Origin: Russula earlei
Taxonomy: Eukaryota > Basidiomycota > Agaricomycetes > Russulales > Russulaceae
Direction: 5' to 3'
Assembly (NCBI GenBank): GCA_025769875.1
Contig: JAGFNK010000008.1
Location: forward strand, 186,001 to 250,000
Length of the DNA stretch: 64,000 nucleotides
Below are positions 46,708-57,895 of this stretch, in pieces. The notes beneath the pieces were generated by a model that was given only the letters and a program-made list of their open reading frames with translations, was not told the origin of the DNA and did no database searches. The position numbers were made by a program, and so were the translations under genes. Every line of letters starts with the position of its first letter. The stretch's first letter is position 1.

Positions 46708-47477
46708 ATGCCACGCTCCCGTGATGCGAAGGAATGGCGACCGGATTCATTTGGGCAGGAAATGATCGACAAAATGACCAATCTTATCCTTGTTACAGAG
46801 CGTTGTGCCGCGGAGCTCCGTTCATTCGACTTCCCCTCCATAAAGCGACTATGGGCGCAAGTTCTGGCGGATTTCCAGGGTGATCCCGTCAAGTACCCGT
46901 CTTCTATGCCAAACGACAATGATGTAGAGGGTAGGAAGCAGTTCCGGATGAAGTGCGAGGCGATCTGCTTTCCGCCAAAGTCCGAGCTGCCTCGTAGCCC
47001 CGAAGAGTAAGTACATCATCATCTTCACCTGTCTTACCTCCACTCCAACATGGCTCCCCAGTATCATCATGATGTATTTTGCGGCACACGCTGGTTTGCA
47101 AAGCATAACATCTCAGGATCTTTCAACGCATCCTTACGGTGGAGAAATTGATTATAGGGCAGGCCTCCAAGTGTGCGTCATTCCAAAAAAAAAAAAAATT
47201 TCAATGCATTGCTTAATGGCTGTCAAGTTTAAAGGAACTCAAGGGGCAAGCCGCTTATGACGCTGCTGTCGAATTTGACAACAATCTGCGCGAGAAGCCT
47301 CTCGATCTCGTTCATGAAACATTCAGCTGCCGAGATAATGGTAAAACAGTGGAGTATACTGTCGTCGATTGTATGACCACTATGGTCAGTGGCGATGAAT
47401 ATCTTGTGCTTCAGAGTCGGGAAGGTCAGAAGAAACAAGTCACAATGCAGGAGTTCTATGAAATGCGCGTTGACTAA
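46708..47477 (+). CDS. Uncharacterised 216-aa protein
   Basis: Three exons (46708-47006, 47062-47170, 47235-47477) join in frame. The start MPRSRDAKEWRPDSFGQEM is followed by a helical, charged first half (MTNLILVTERCAAELRSFD, IKRLWAQVLADFQGDPVKYP). A middle block is IIMMYFAAHAGLQSITSQD. The beta-rich C-terminal half reads VHETFSCRDNGKTVEYTVVD, then MTTMVSGDEYLVLQSREG and VTMQEFYEMRVD. There is no signal peptide or membrane segment. I recognise no family. It is the only intact-looking gene inside the island between the two DPH7 3' ends. Intron 2 contains a 14-A run just after its donor. Confidence 0.6.
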
Positions 47478-48359
47478 TTTTTGCCTATGAGATCTTTGGT
47501 ACTGTATCGAGCATCCAAACGCCTTGAGTGGATTTTTATTTGATAATATTGTAGCGAGTGCGGGGACGCGTGAGTGAGATCATGAAGCCGCCGAGATCAA
47601 AGAGGAGTGAGAAGAAAGAGGAGAAGCAAGAGAGACCCCCAGCGCAAAGGCAAAGCACGAGGGACGTTAGGAGCGGCGCGGTTGAGCTGGGAGACGGAGA
47701 GCGGGAGAGGAAGGCGAAGACGGAGTCGTTTCGCGTTAGAGGCGGACTGGAATTCCCGAGGTACGCAGCGGGCGTCGTTTAACAGATTCGAAGGCACGCT
47801 GATTTATGAGATCACAAGGAAAATGGACTGGTAACTCGAGTCCTATTATACAAGACGCGAACTACGAGAGAGAGGGACCATTTGGGGAGTAGGGGTAAGG
47901 AGAGACACGAGAGGCGAGCGGGGCGAGAGACAAAGCAAGCAGGCACAATGACGCTGCGAAACGAGGCCTGTGTAAGGAATCCGAAACGCGTTAGGTGAAC
48001 GAGAACAATCAGTAACAAGCGGGTCAAAGAGAACAAACGGAGTCGGAATTCATGGCGAGACAGAATCCGAGGGGTAGCGTGCGAGAAGTCCGCGAAGCGG
48101 CGATGATGAAAGGCGCGCGTCGTCGGGGCACCGAGCCCTCGCTTCTAACTGCGGTGACGACGGGGAAAGGCGGCAGATCATAGTGGTCACGGCGAGGCGA
48201 CGCGATGAAAGGAGGTCGAGAGCTGGCTGGGCAGCGGAGGAGGAACCGGTACGCGATGAAAGAGGGTCGAGGGCAGGCTTGGTGGCGGAGGTGGAGGTGG
48301 AGTCGGTTACGCGGCGAAAGGAGGTCGAGAGTGAGCCGGGCGCGGGATGAAAGGAAGAC
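47478..48359. other. Purine-rich, low-complexity stretch, no gene
   Basis: The plus strand is rich in GAG/GCG runs and the minus strand gives Ser/Pro/Arg-rich frames of about 200 codons. These show no domain and overlap repeats, so I do not call them genes. Imperfect repeats of the type GCGATGAAAGGAGGTCGAG occur from about 48200 to 48350. Confidence 0.45.
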
Positions 48360-48520
48360 GAGAGTGATGATGTGGTCGACGAAGGCGCGAGGCCGCGGGC
48401 TGGGAAAACATGAAAGGGGAGAGGAGAGCGATGACGTGGTTGACGAGGGTGCGAGGTGACGGACTGGGAAGGCATGAAAGGACGAGGAGAGCGATGACAT
48501 GGTTGACGAGGGTGCGAAAC
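48360..48520. repeat. Minisatellite, about 63-bp period
   Basis: Three imperfect copies begin at about 48360, 48424 and 48487. Each has a core like GAGAGCGATGACGTGGTTGA followed by CGAGGGTGCGA and a GACTGGGAAGGCATGAAAGG-type end. The last copy is incomplete. Confidence 0.75.
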
Positions 48521-48653
48521 TGGTCGGCCAGGTTGGTAGCGTCGTCTTGGAGAGATGCAAAAGATGGTGGTGGTGGAAGGAGCGGGATGGAGGGACAAAA
48601 AGTGCAGAGAGTGAGCGGAGAGGGCGGGATACGCGTAGGGATCTTGTCGTTGT

Positions 48654-49014
48654 CATCCTTCTCCATCACGAACTCAGGACCTTCTAGTGGCGGCGATGCA
48701 CGACGGTTTCAAGGTTGTGAGCTTTCACAACGTTGGACATCAAACGAAACCTCCCTCCGACGCAAATGGTAAAGTTTGGGAAATTGTAAAGGGTCATTAT
48801 GAACGCGTCCCTTGCAGACGGTGTCGACTGGTCCAATGAGTCTTGGCAGGGCGGCCAATCTGTCCCAACGTTGATAGCGAGCGCATCATTTTATGACCAT
48901 GCTCTGCACCTCTGTCTGGGTTAACGTGAAGACGAGGCTGGGTTATAAATGTACTACTACTACAGGCGGTATCAAGTCTGTTTACGACGATTGCTGTAGA
49001 GTGTACTACAGTAC
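48654..49014 (+). pseudogene. Duplicated 3' fragment of DPH7
   Basis: It aligns with 43513-43887, sharing long identical stretches such as CATCACGAACTCAGGACCTT and GTGGCGGCGATGCACGACGG. It covers the last two WD40 blades, the stop codon and about 100 bp beyond. The copy has a small deletion after GTAAAG (original KRYDEHESLAYGV), which destroys the frame, plus scattered substitutions. It lacks the 5' 1.2 kb. It abuts the stop codon of the TMEM135-like gene on the opposite strand. Confidence 0.92.
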
Positions 49015-50964
49015 TTAGTTAAGCTTGTTTGATGATCTAGGCGCAGATCTAGGAACCGCGACATGGGGAACCTTAGATGGATCTACGTTCTTCTTCCGCA
49101 AGCGGAGGGCATTTGGACCTTGAAGGATGAAGCCTAGCGTCCAGCGGGATAGGCCTCGCAAAGTTTCTGGGTGATGAACAGCAGCGGTTAAAAGCGTTGC
49201 CAAAGAGGTCGTGAATGCTATCCTGAGGATTGGAATGTGGGGTTAGATTATCTGTTCGTTCCACACCAGTATAGAGACACGAACCGTTCGATAATAAACA
49301 TACCCTTATGTCCGCTCCGCAACCATCGGTCAGGCAAGCACGCCCGGATGGCGCGGGGTAAGACGTACAATGCCATCTCTCCCCTCCGTCTTCCGCTTTC
49401 GATCCAAATGCTGCTGCCACAAGTCAGGCACCCTGCCATGATACAACCAAGTGGTCCATCATAAAAATCGTGGGAGATATCGGGTAAAATACGCGCAACG
49501 AGGAGCGTGCGAGTGAGACACACGGCGGCCCAGAATGAGGAGACGAAGGCGGAAAGGAACGAGGCGCTGCGGAGGATGCCTAGGAGTGTGTCAAGGATAG
49601 ACCGAAAATCGAGGAGTGCCTGTGGCCGCCTGATCAATGTGGGCAAGACGTGAACCTGAACAATGGATGATCACGGGCTCTGAAAAATACTGATTATCGC
49701 GGACTCACAGGAAGATACAGCGCGAGTCCCTCGAGGAACGCGTGCAGTCCTCTGATCGCGAAATTTGCGGCGCAACTCCCCCCAGTCACGGAACCGTGGA
49801 CAATCTCGCAGGGAAGACCGCCCACAGAGCCTCTCCCGCGGACGCCCATTATGTTCCAAATAACCTTTGTGGCCTTTCCACCATAAGCCGGAACCAGGTT
49901 AGGGTCGCCCCAATGAGCAGGGTAACCTAAGTCCAGGGCGAGGAGGGAAACGGGGTTGGGGTTCAAGGACGTCCCGTGTAAGTAAGACCACTGCCTTTTG
50001 CGAATGGCACGGAGAACCACGAGAATCCGGTCGTCGATATTTGCTAGAGAACTTATCCTAGAGATGGTTCGAGAATGAAAAACGCCCGCAATTATATTAA
50101 CTTTGGAAGCGCCTCACCACTTGACATAGGAAGAAGGCAGCCTGCAAGGACAAGTCACTCGTCTGCCTGTGTTTGACACGTGAAAAGAGCAAACTCACCG
50201 TTCTGGCTCATAGAAAAAGCACCACATGATTCTGTGACCGATGTCTGTCAACGACCTCTCGAGGACGACAAGGTGAGGGAAGCGAACCCCGCGCTGCACA
50301 TCCAAAAGGCGAAGGCGTCGAGCTTTGTGGTAATGGCCAGGCGGCGCTTTCTTTTTTGCTTTTTCTCGTCTCCCGTACGCCTGAAGACGAGTCCCTGTAC
50401 CAAGGCGTCAACAGCTCGGACCAAGACAAGGAGGGTCAGGTCAAGCGTTGCGGACATCCGACGTCGTGCGGCCTTCGGTGCATCCGAGATTGGAACCGTC
50501 AAAGGTATATCTGCTCTCAGCGCATGCACGGAACGATGTCGGCGCTGTAGGATGGATATGGCCAGGAGAGAGGCGAGCGCGTTGCTTACGAAACTTTTCT
50601 GCCACGGCTTGAGAGGAGGGAAAAATCTTGACAACGAGACATTGCTCGACTCGCTTTCAAGAGATGGCTCGCTTTGTCTGTGGTCCAGATGCCTCCATAA
50701 TGTGCGCAGTGCTGAACCGCCACCAAGTGCGACTGTGATGGCAAACGGAAACCCAGTGACACTGAGCTCGCGTCGTAGAATCGAGATGAGGGCCCCCTTT
50801 GAACGCGCTCTTGGAGAAGTTGCAGACGACAAGAGAGCAGGTGCTAAAGATAGAGAGAGAGCAAGGGGATAAGTTCTGATGACGATATTGAGAGGATGGT
50901 CGTTTTGCAAGGACCGAAACCAGCGCTTAGCGTCCCTGAGTGCCATCGATGAACGACTTTGCAT
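49015..50964 (-). CDS. TMEM135-like multi-pass membrane protein
   Basis: Six exons: 50964-50300, 50231-50199, 50141-50118, 50057-49709, 49655-49304 and 49217-49015, giving 541 aa. Animal TMEM135 is linked to peroxisomes and mitochondrial dynamics; related fungal proteins are largely uncharacterised. Visible blocks: VALGGGSALRTLWRHLD, IIMWCFFYEPERLPSSYVKW across two short exons, VLRAIRKRQWSYLHGT, LGYPAHWGDPNLVPAYGG, a Cys/Gly-rich loop PCEIVHGSVTGGSCAANFAI, FLSAFVSSFWAAVCLTRTLL, DGPLGCIMAGCLTCGSSIWI and EMALYVLPRAIRACLPDRW. Several hydrophobic helices. The 3' end meets the DPH7 fragment, so its terminator region may come from the duplication. Confidence 0.82.
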
Positions 50965-51036
50965 GGCCGCAGTAGTCGGGGTGCGCTAAACGAGCAATAA
51001 ATTACAGCGCTACGCGAACATGTGATTTATCCTCCC

Positions 51037-52333
51037 TTAAAGCCTCTCCCTGTAACTCCAAAACTCAACACCCCCGTCCTCAAACGCTGATTGCGAATCT
51101 CGTCGCACTGTGATATTGGCAGCCCTTAGCATCTCAAACAACTCTACTCGCGATTCGGGGTATATGAACAGTTGGATCAATTCCTCGACCTGAGACTGTA
51201 AGTCCTGCACAAGACAGATGCAGATGGTGGTTCTTACGTGGTCCTTGACAACCGTAACAAGGCTGTCTCTTTGAGGGCCTTCGAGAACTGGAGCTCTTAC
51301 GATATGCTCTCCATTGGGCTCTTCGGAGGGGAGGGAATTGTCATCTTCAGTCCACACGATTCTTTGTCTTGTTCGAGGGGAGACCCCCAACCATTCTCTC
51401 CAGACTTCCAACTTCGCGCCGTCTCGATTCAAGCGTGCCATAAGGTGGTGACACCTCTTCCAATCGTCAAGGTCGCCCTTCCACACCATAGCCTTCTCTG
51501 TCTCAAGATCGAAAGGGCTATTGTCAGGTACGACGGAATATCGAATCAATGGCGAGGTTTCGTGAGGGTGTTGACCCTCTCCTCCGTCACTTTGTTCGTT
51601 AGCAGTGGGGTGAGCTGGTCGCATCATAAGTCGGATCCATCTCCTGCGTCGCACCCAGCCACCAGCACTCAACACGCCAGGTTCGGGGCGCCACTTGTAG
51701 CGGCGAAAAACCCAATTATACTCGAAGCCGTCGTAGTTAACTTCACCCTCGCTACGCATATCAACCATCCAGGACGTGGATACCCAGGACCATGTACCAT
51801 CGGGAAGTGGGTAGTGATGTAATGACACTTGAGGCTGCCTGTCTCGCCGGCCATCCGCTTCGGGAATAGTGAACGGAGGTGGGTCATGAGGGAGTAACCC
51901 AGAGCGAGAGTAATATGGTGTAGAAAAAAGGGTGACTCTGAAGGACAAGTGGCATGTTGAATCTTCATCACAGGCACAAGGGAGCGAGCACGAACCCTCT
52001 CTGGTTCTCATAAATCACTGCCCACTTGTAGATGTCTTGGCTGCCGTTAAAATCTTGGCCAGAGTCGCCAAGATCAATCTCTGCGGTATCGTTCGGGAGA
52101 ATGGTTCGTTCTACCAAGGGCGCCGACCTGCTCCTCGTCCGCCAGGCTTTCAGATTCGTGAAACGAGGGAGACCGAGATTGAGGTATTTGCCTTTGGAAA
52201 ACCGCTTACGAGCCAAGTCTGGGGCAGAGGTGTCCGCTGATATTGGGGGAGGAGGGTCTACTTGCATGATGATCGATGGTAGACGCCACCCGCCCGCATG
52301 ACAGTGAAGGGAGCTTGATGACGTCAATGACAT
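51037..52333 (-). CDS. Dysferlin-domain protein, Spo73/peroxin-like
   Basis: Exons 52333-51996 and 51937-51037 give 412 aa. The dysferlin-type domain is clear: WAVIYENQRGVTLFSTPYY, LPPDGT-like YPLPDGTWSWVSTSWMVD, EVNYDGFEYNWVFRRYKW and GGWVRRRRWIRLMMRP. In fungi this domain occurs in peroxisome-ER proteins (Pex23/Pex30 group) and in Spo73, which shapes the spore membrane. The absence of membrane helices favours a Spo73-like protein. The C-terminus has KMVWKGDLDDWKRC-like and LEVWREWLGVSPRTRQRIVW segments. A 33-nt stretch with perfect intron ends (51237-51205) lies in frame within exon 2. The first ATG in the frame (52333) overlaps the JAC1 ATG; an upstream exon cannot be excluded. Confidence 0.8.
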
Positions 52334-53123
52334 GCTGTCCTCGCTTGCACACCATCGGCACGCCCTCCTCACTGCCTGTCGAACGCTTTCCTCGTCCCAA
52401 CGCTCAATCCGTCCGTACTCTTCTTCTTCCGCCGTCTGTCCTTCCTGTGGGGCTTTACTTCCAACCCCTTTACCCGCGTGTCCCAAGTGCTTTCATATCG
52501 AACGACCCATTAATAAGTACGACTATTATGAACTGCTAGACACACCAAAGCATCCCAACCCATTCGTTATCAATGAAAACCAACTAAAGAATAATTTCCG
52601 CCGGATGCAAAGATATATCCATCCTGATTTATGGGCATCGCAGGGCCAAGTACGCCATCCCGAGGGCTTGAGCACCCATTACTAATGTCATCCTACAGGA
52701 TAAGGCTCATGCAGCTCGCGACCTATCTGGTCTCGTCAACGTGGCCTACAACACCCTTTTACAACCTCTGTCGCGAATCCAATATATCCTCTCGCAGCGC
52801 AACGTTGTCGTATCAGAGACGGATCAACTGGATGATGTACACCTCATTACAGAGGTCCTTGAGATGAGAGAGGCTTTGGAAGATGCATCCTCCGTAAGTG
52901 AGGTGGAGGAGATCAAGAACGACGTGACTGGTCCGCTCAGATATTCCCACTCTATATTGGCCATCCTGACGCTTCTGTAGGCAAAATATCGGTGACATTG
53001 AAGAAGGTTGAGCATGCCGTACAACGTGAGAGCTGGGATGAGGCACATCGAGAGGCAGTGCGACTTAAATTTTTGCGAGGTATCGAGGCGGCCGCGCAGA
53101 GTTGGCCGAATGCACCTCCCTGA
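52332..53123 (+). CDS. JAC1: Mitochondrial Fe-S J-protein Jac1/HscB
   Basis: Jac1 delivers the Isu scaffold to its Hsp70 for iron-sulfur cluster transfer in mitochondria. Exons 52332-52649, 52699-52930 and 52981-53123 give 230 aa. A basic, Ser-rich presequence precedes CPSCGALLPTPLPACPKC, the zinc site seen in HscB of animals and many fungi. The J-domain has YDYYELLDTPKHPN, NFRRMQRYIHPDLWASQG with the HPD motif, and AARDLSGLVNVAYNTLLQPL. The C-terminal three-helix Isu-binding part contains LEMREALEDASS and WDEAHREAVRLKFLRGIEAA. Complete. Confidence 0.93.
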
Positions 53124-53493
53124 GTTGGTAGTATAAGAGATCAACACAATTATCATATGTTTTTCTCTCCGGCGATCTCCGACAAAAATGTGCGACCGAC
53201 CCATCGACTTCTCCGTCGGGGAATTTGCTCCCACACTCACTTAGAACAGTACAATCGGTGCCCTTCACTATCAGGGATTCTTGAGTCCCTGTGAGTGGCT
53301 TCGGCAATTTCATCTACCTGTACTTTGACAGCACATGCCTACTAGTACTTTCTCCTGCATTAGTTGGGGCTCCAATATCCCTTGCGGTGAACTGGCGATA
53401 TTCTCAGCCCGTGCATTGGCAGCGTGTGTGTATAAGCTGATCTCTCGTGCACCTGTTCATGGGTTCATCTCAGATTTTCAGTGCTACGACCGC

Positions 53494-56400
53494 ATGCGCT
53501 TGGCCTTTCTGCTGCGACATTGGCATCTCCCTATGCAACTTGGCCGTCATATCATTGAGTCTTCACCTCATCCATCAGCTACGCAAAACACTCGAAAAAG
53601 ATTCCTGAGCACCGGCCTGCACGCATCCTTACACCCTCGACAGCAAAGTAACGCGGGCGCGTCTCCTGCTCATCCAGCGAAAGCCCCTCGACCAGATTCC
53701 GTGAAATCTCCCCAAGAAGCGATGCGTGCCTTTGGGAGTTCGCCGAAAAGGCACTTGTCTAGTGCGCACGGTAGCCGTCAAGGCTCTCGTTCTGGGAAAA
53801 ATAAGAAAGCTAGGCAGCCGGGAGGGCCGTCCTTTCACAACCCTTCTGTTCTTGCCTTGCCACGAGATAATGATGCCATCCATGACGCCGACTACATCAA
53901 CCAATTCTATCAGAAAGCTCCACTGAAGAAAGCCTGGGAGCAGAACCCAAAATCCCCACTATCAAACTTCTTAGGTCAAGTTGGAGCCGACCCTCCTGTG
54001 TATCACCACGAAGAGGTCAGAATACACGGTGCTCACGGTTGGAGGCAAGTATACCGTGGCATTTCCAGCTCTCTTCACTGATTTCAGTAGAACGACGATC
54101 AAGGTCAAGCTGGAGGGCGAGGATGAAATTGTGGGGGTTGGCGACGCTGTCAACAAGACAGAGTCTGAACAACTAGCCGCACTCTCTGCCCTGCACCAAT
54201 TTAATGCACTCGGAAAGGCAGGTCACTGCTCCCGATACCACTCTCTGCGTGCCTTACCTGGATCCCGACCAGTTAGACGCGCCTAAGAAGGCCACTGGAG
54301 TCTCCACAGGAGCAGAGATTCAACCCATCAAGTTGTCCGACGGGACAATATTAACCTATGAACGATGCCGTCAATTCATGGACTATTACTGTCGACGTTT
54401 CAATTTCGGAAAGCCCGACATCACCTACAGTGGGCTCAAGGGCAGTCACAATCTCGTTTGGGAGGCCGTCATGCGTGTCGGTGGACGTCGCATTGGCATC
54501 GGAACCGGCGCGAACAAAAAGGCTGCCCTAACCAGCTGCTACATTGACGTCACGCAGTACCTCGAAAGCTGCGATCGGGCGCTCTGGGAGACATTTTCCA
54601 AGGAAGTTCCTGAGGGAAAGGATATCAGCATGGCCCCCAGAGTACTGTTCCAAATGAGTGATGGTCTCGCGGACGAAGTCCGCGATCTGTGTGTTGACGT
54701 TCAAAAGAGTACTCTCTATCAGAATCGGCCGTCATCTTCGATCCAACCCCTTACCTCGATGACACCTTCCCATCCACGACTTCATCATACATCGAATTTA
54801 CCCCTGTCTCCCGAATTACTTGCGGTTAAATCCCTGCGGTTGTCAAGGCAGAGGCAAGACTACCTCACGGACCCCTCGTTAGAGTCTATGCGCTCTACCC
54901 GCAGCTCGTTACCTGTCTACACCCGTGCCGCCGATATCTTGAGCCATATTCGGGAGAACGAAGTCACTATCTGCATGGCGGCTACTGGGTCAGGCAAAAC
55001 GACCCAAATTCCCCAACTTATCCTTGACGACTATGTCTCGCGAGGCGATGGTGCCTTGTGTAATATAATCTGTACTCAACCGCGCCGCCTCGCGGCCATC
55101 AGCGTAGCCAGACGTGTCGCCAAGGAAAGAGGTGAAAGTATCGGCAGTAGTTCAATTGGCTATCAAGTCCGCTTTGAGGCGATGCTACCAGAACCTCACG
55201 GCTCGGTCACATTTTGCACCACGGGAATTTTTCTCAAGCGTATGCAATCTGCCTTGCAAGATAATGGCTCAGGCGGTTATCTGGACGACGTCACTCACGT
55301 AGTCGTCGACGAAGTTCACGAACGAGATGTCGACACCGATCTCCTCTTAGTCGTATTGAAACGACTACTAGCAGATCGCAAGACCAAAGGCAAACCTCTC
55401 AAAGTTATTCTGATGAGCGCAACAATCGATCCCACTCTGTTCCAACTATATTTTTCTGATGAACAGGGCGGACCTGCGAAGGTCGTCGAAGTTCCCGGAC
55501 GGTCTTTCCCTGTGGAACAAAAGTTTCTGGATGATTTCATTATCGACCTAACTTCTGACCCATATGCGTCGCCAGTCTTCGCAGAAGAGAGCGTCTCTAA
55601 GTATCTTCATCGAGAGCTTGGACCCAACATTCCTCCAGCGCTTGTTGGATATCTCCAACCCCCAGCGGCGAAGCGACCCACCGCTGAAGTTGAGGGAACT
55701 CGTGACGATGACCTCGAGCTTCCGTACCCTTTAATTGCTCTCACTATCTGCCATGTTCTCCAGAAGTCTGAAGATGGGCATGTCCTCGTATTCCTTCCTG
55801 GCTGGGACGAGATCCAAGCCCTCAATCGGCAACTCATGGAGCGTACACTGAGCCTGCCCCTACACGACGGTACTAGTTATTCTATTCATCTACTCCACTC
55901 TTCCATCCCCGTTGCCGAACAACAACTGATCTTCGACCCGCCCGCCCCCGGCGTCCGGCGCATTATCCTTTCTACAAACATCGCCGAGACGTCCGTGACC
56001 ATACCTGATGTTGTCTATGTTGTGGACAGCGCAAAGGCCAAGGAACAGAGATATGATCCTACTCGCCACATGTCATCCCTGGTTTCTGCATGGATTGGGT
56101 CGTCAAACCTCAAGCAGCGTGCTGGACGTGCAGGACGGCATCGGCCCGGAGAGTACTTCGGCATTCTTGGTCGCAGGAGAGCAGAGGGTTTACATCCCTA
56201 CCAGGTGGTGGAGATGAAACGCGTGGACTTGACCAACGTAGTCATGCATATCAAGGCCCTCGACTTCCCGGGGATGGCTGTGGAAGAAGTCTTGGCTGCT
56301 GCCATCGAGCCCCCAGCCCCGGACCGCATCAAGGCGGCCATGATGGATCTGCAAATGGTTGGGGCAATCGATGAAAGGCAGAACCTGACTCCTCTAGGTC

Positions 56401-57689
56401 GGGTGCTGCTCCAGTTACCGGTCGACGTTCAGGTTGGACGGCTTGTGCTCTATGGCAGTTTCTTCCGGTGCCTCGATCAAGCGTTGACCCTCGCAGCCCT
56501 CATGACCAACCGCGAACCTTTTGTCTCACCAATGCATCTCAAGGCCGAAGCCGCCGCCGCTAAAAATGGTTGGTCCATGACCGATTTTCGCTCTGATGCC
56601 CTCGCCGCATTGCGCGCATATAACGCCTGGTGGGGCATGCAGAGTCGAGGTGAATATGCCTCCGCCAATAGGTTCTGCTCGGAAAATTTCCTTTCGAAGC
56701 CTGTATTGCTCATGGTTGACCGGATCAAGAAGCATTTACTGACGTCGCTGCAGCATGCTGGGGTCCTCGATATCTCTGCAGGTGGAAAAGTGGAGCCATG
56801 GAGGAGGGGAGGGATCGTCGCCGTGCCCCCTGAACTGAATGTGCATGAAGACTCACAACCGTTGCTGGCTGCATTAATAGCTATCGCTTCCCAGCCCAAG
56901 TTCGCAATTCGCACCAGTGAAAATGCTTTCCGGACCAAGTTGGACAGAGTGAGTGACTCAATGAAAGGGGCAGACTTGGCATTCAACCCTGCACAGACCA
57001 CGTTGATCCACCCGTCTAGCGTAAACAATCGCAAGCGGGATGTGTCTGCGACCTCCCAGGAGGGAAAATTTGTCGGAAAACAGATCATAGCTTATGCTGA
57101 AAAGCGTCAAAATATCTCCATGGTCGGCGCGTCCAGTAATGCTCCGATGTTTTTAGTCACGACGACAAAGCTGGATCCCATGACATATGTGCTTTTTGGT
57201 GCATACCAGGTCGCTGTCACGGCTCACGGTTTAGAATGCGACGAATGGCTGCCTATCGTCGGCAACATCTATGCGCTAGATGATATTCAAAGTCTCAAGG
57301 TTATGATGGAAGCCTGTATGTCGAGGGTGTTTGAAGGGCTTGTCATGCGTAGGACTCGTTTTGCTCCTCGCACTGTGGCGGTCTCTCCACGGGAAGAAGA
57401 GGAGTTTGGGGATGAGGAGGATGCAAGGGCGGATCGCAAAGACTACTCGCTTTCCATCAAGGAAGTGAAGGAGTTGGAGTATCTTACGAGAGACATCGTC
57501 AGCATCATGAACCGCTACGCTGAAGAAAGGATGGAGGTACAGTCAAGAACGAACTCGAGACCAGGCACGCCGATGATGGCAGGGGCACCATTTGGCACCA
57601 GGTCGGGCGCGTCTACACCGTATGGTGTGCGGTCTGCCTATAACTCTCGTCCTGGTACTCCCAGTCGATTATCTCGACCATTCTTATAA
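53494..57689 (+). CDS. DEAH-box RNA helicase (DHX29/DHX36/YLR419W-like)
   Basis: Three exons (53494-54048, 54104-54221, 54277-57689) give 1361 aa. The first 60 residues are basic with no run of acids (RFLSTGLHASLHPR), suggesting a mitochondrial presequence, but this is inference. Two regions near residues 170-330 resemble double-stranded-RNA-binding folds (VKLEGEDEIVGVGDAVNKTE; SGLKGSHNLVWEAVMRVGGR). The helicase core has motif I MAATGSGKTTQIPQL (about residue 457), Ib TQPRRLAAISVARRVA, motif II VVVDEVHERDVDTDLL (DEVH rather than DEAH), motif III LMSATID, motif V LSTNIAETSVTIPDV and motif VI QRAGRAGRHRPGEYF. The HA2 and OB-fold regions follow, and the tail is Ser/Pro/Arg-rich. Both short introns close the frame. 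Confidence 0.9.
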
Positions 57690-57895
57690 CCGCGGACAGG
57701 CATAATTAATATGATACTATTTCGTGTGAGGCAGATACACAGATAGCACGTGCCGTTCCATCCGCGGGCGTCTCGCACTCTTTCTTTTTCTTTTCTTGTA
57801 CGGCTGCGCCCTGGGGACGTAGTACTCGTCGTGACCGCCTCATCAACTGTACTGACCGAGCGCGCTGCACAGCGCGCACATTCCAATCGCACAAA

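Noticed and set aside
48024..48656. 210-codon minus-strand frame rich in Ser/Pro/Arg and His
   Set aside because: It overlaps the minisatellite and low-complexity DNA, shows no domain, and is open mainly because the opposite strand is purine-rich.
22318..53123. Functional clustering of iron-sulfur genes (CFD1, JAC1, the Fe-S protein REV3)
   Set aside because: They are 10-30 kb apart with unrelated genes between; in fungi this is most simply chance.
54180..54280. Apparent frameshift in the DEAH helicase between ...NALGK and ...DAPKKATG
   Set aside because: A normal 55-nt intron (54222-54276) closes the frame exactly, so no mutation is needed.
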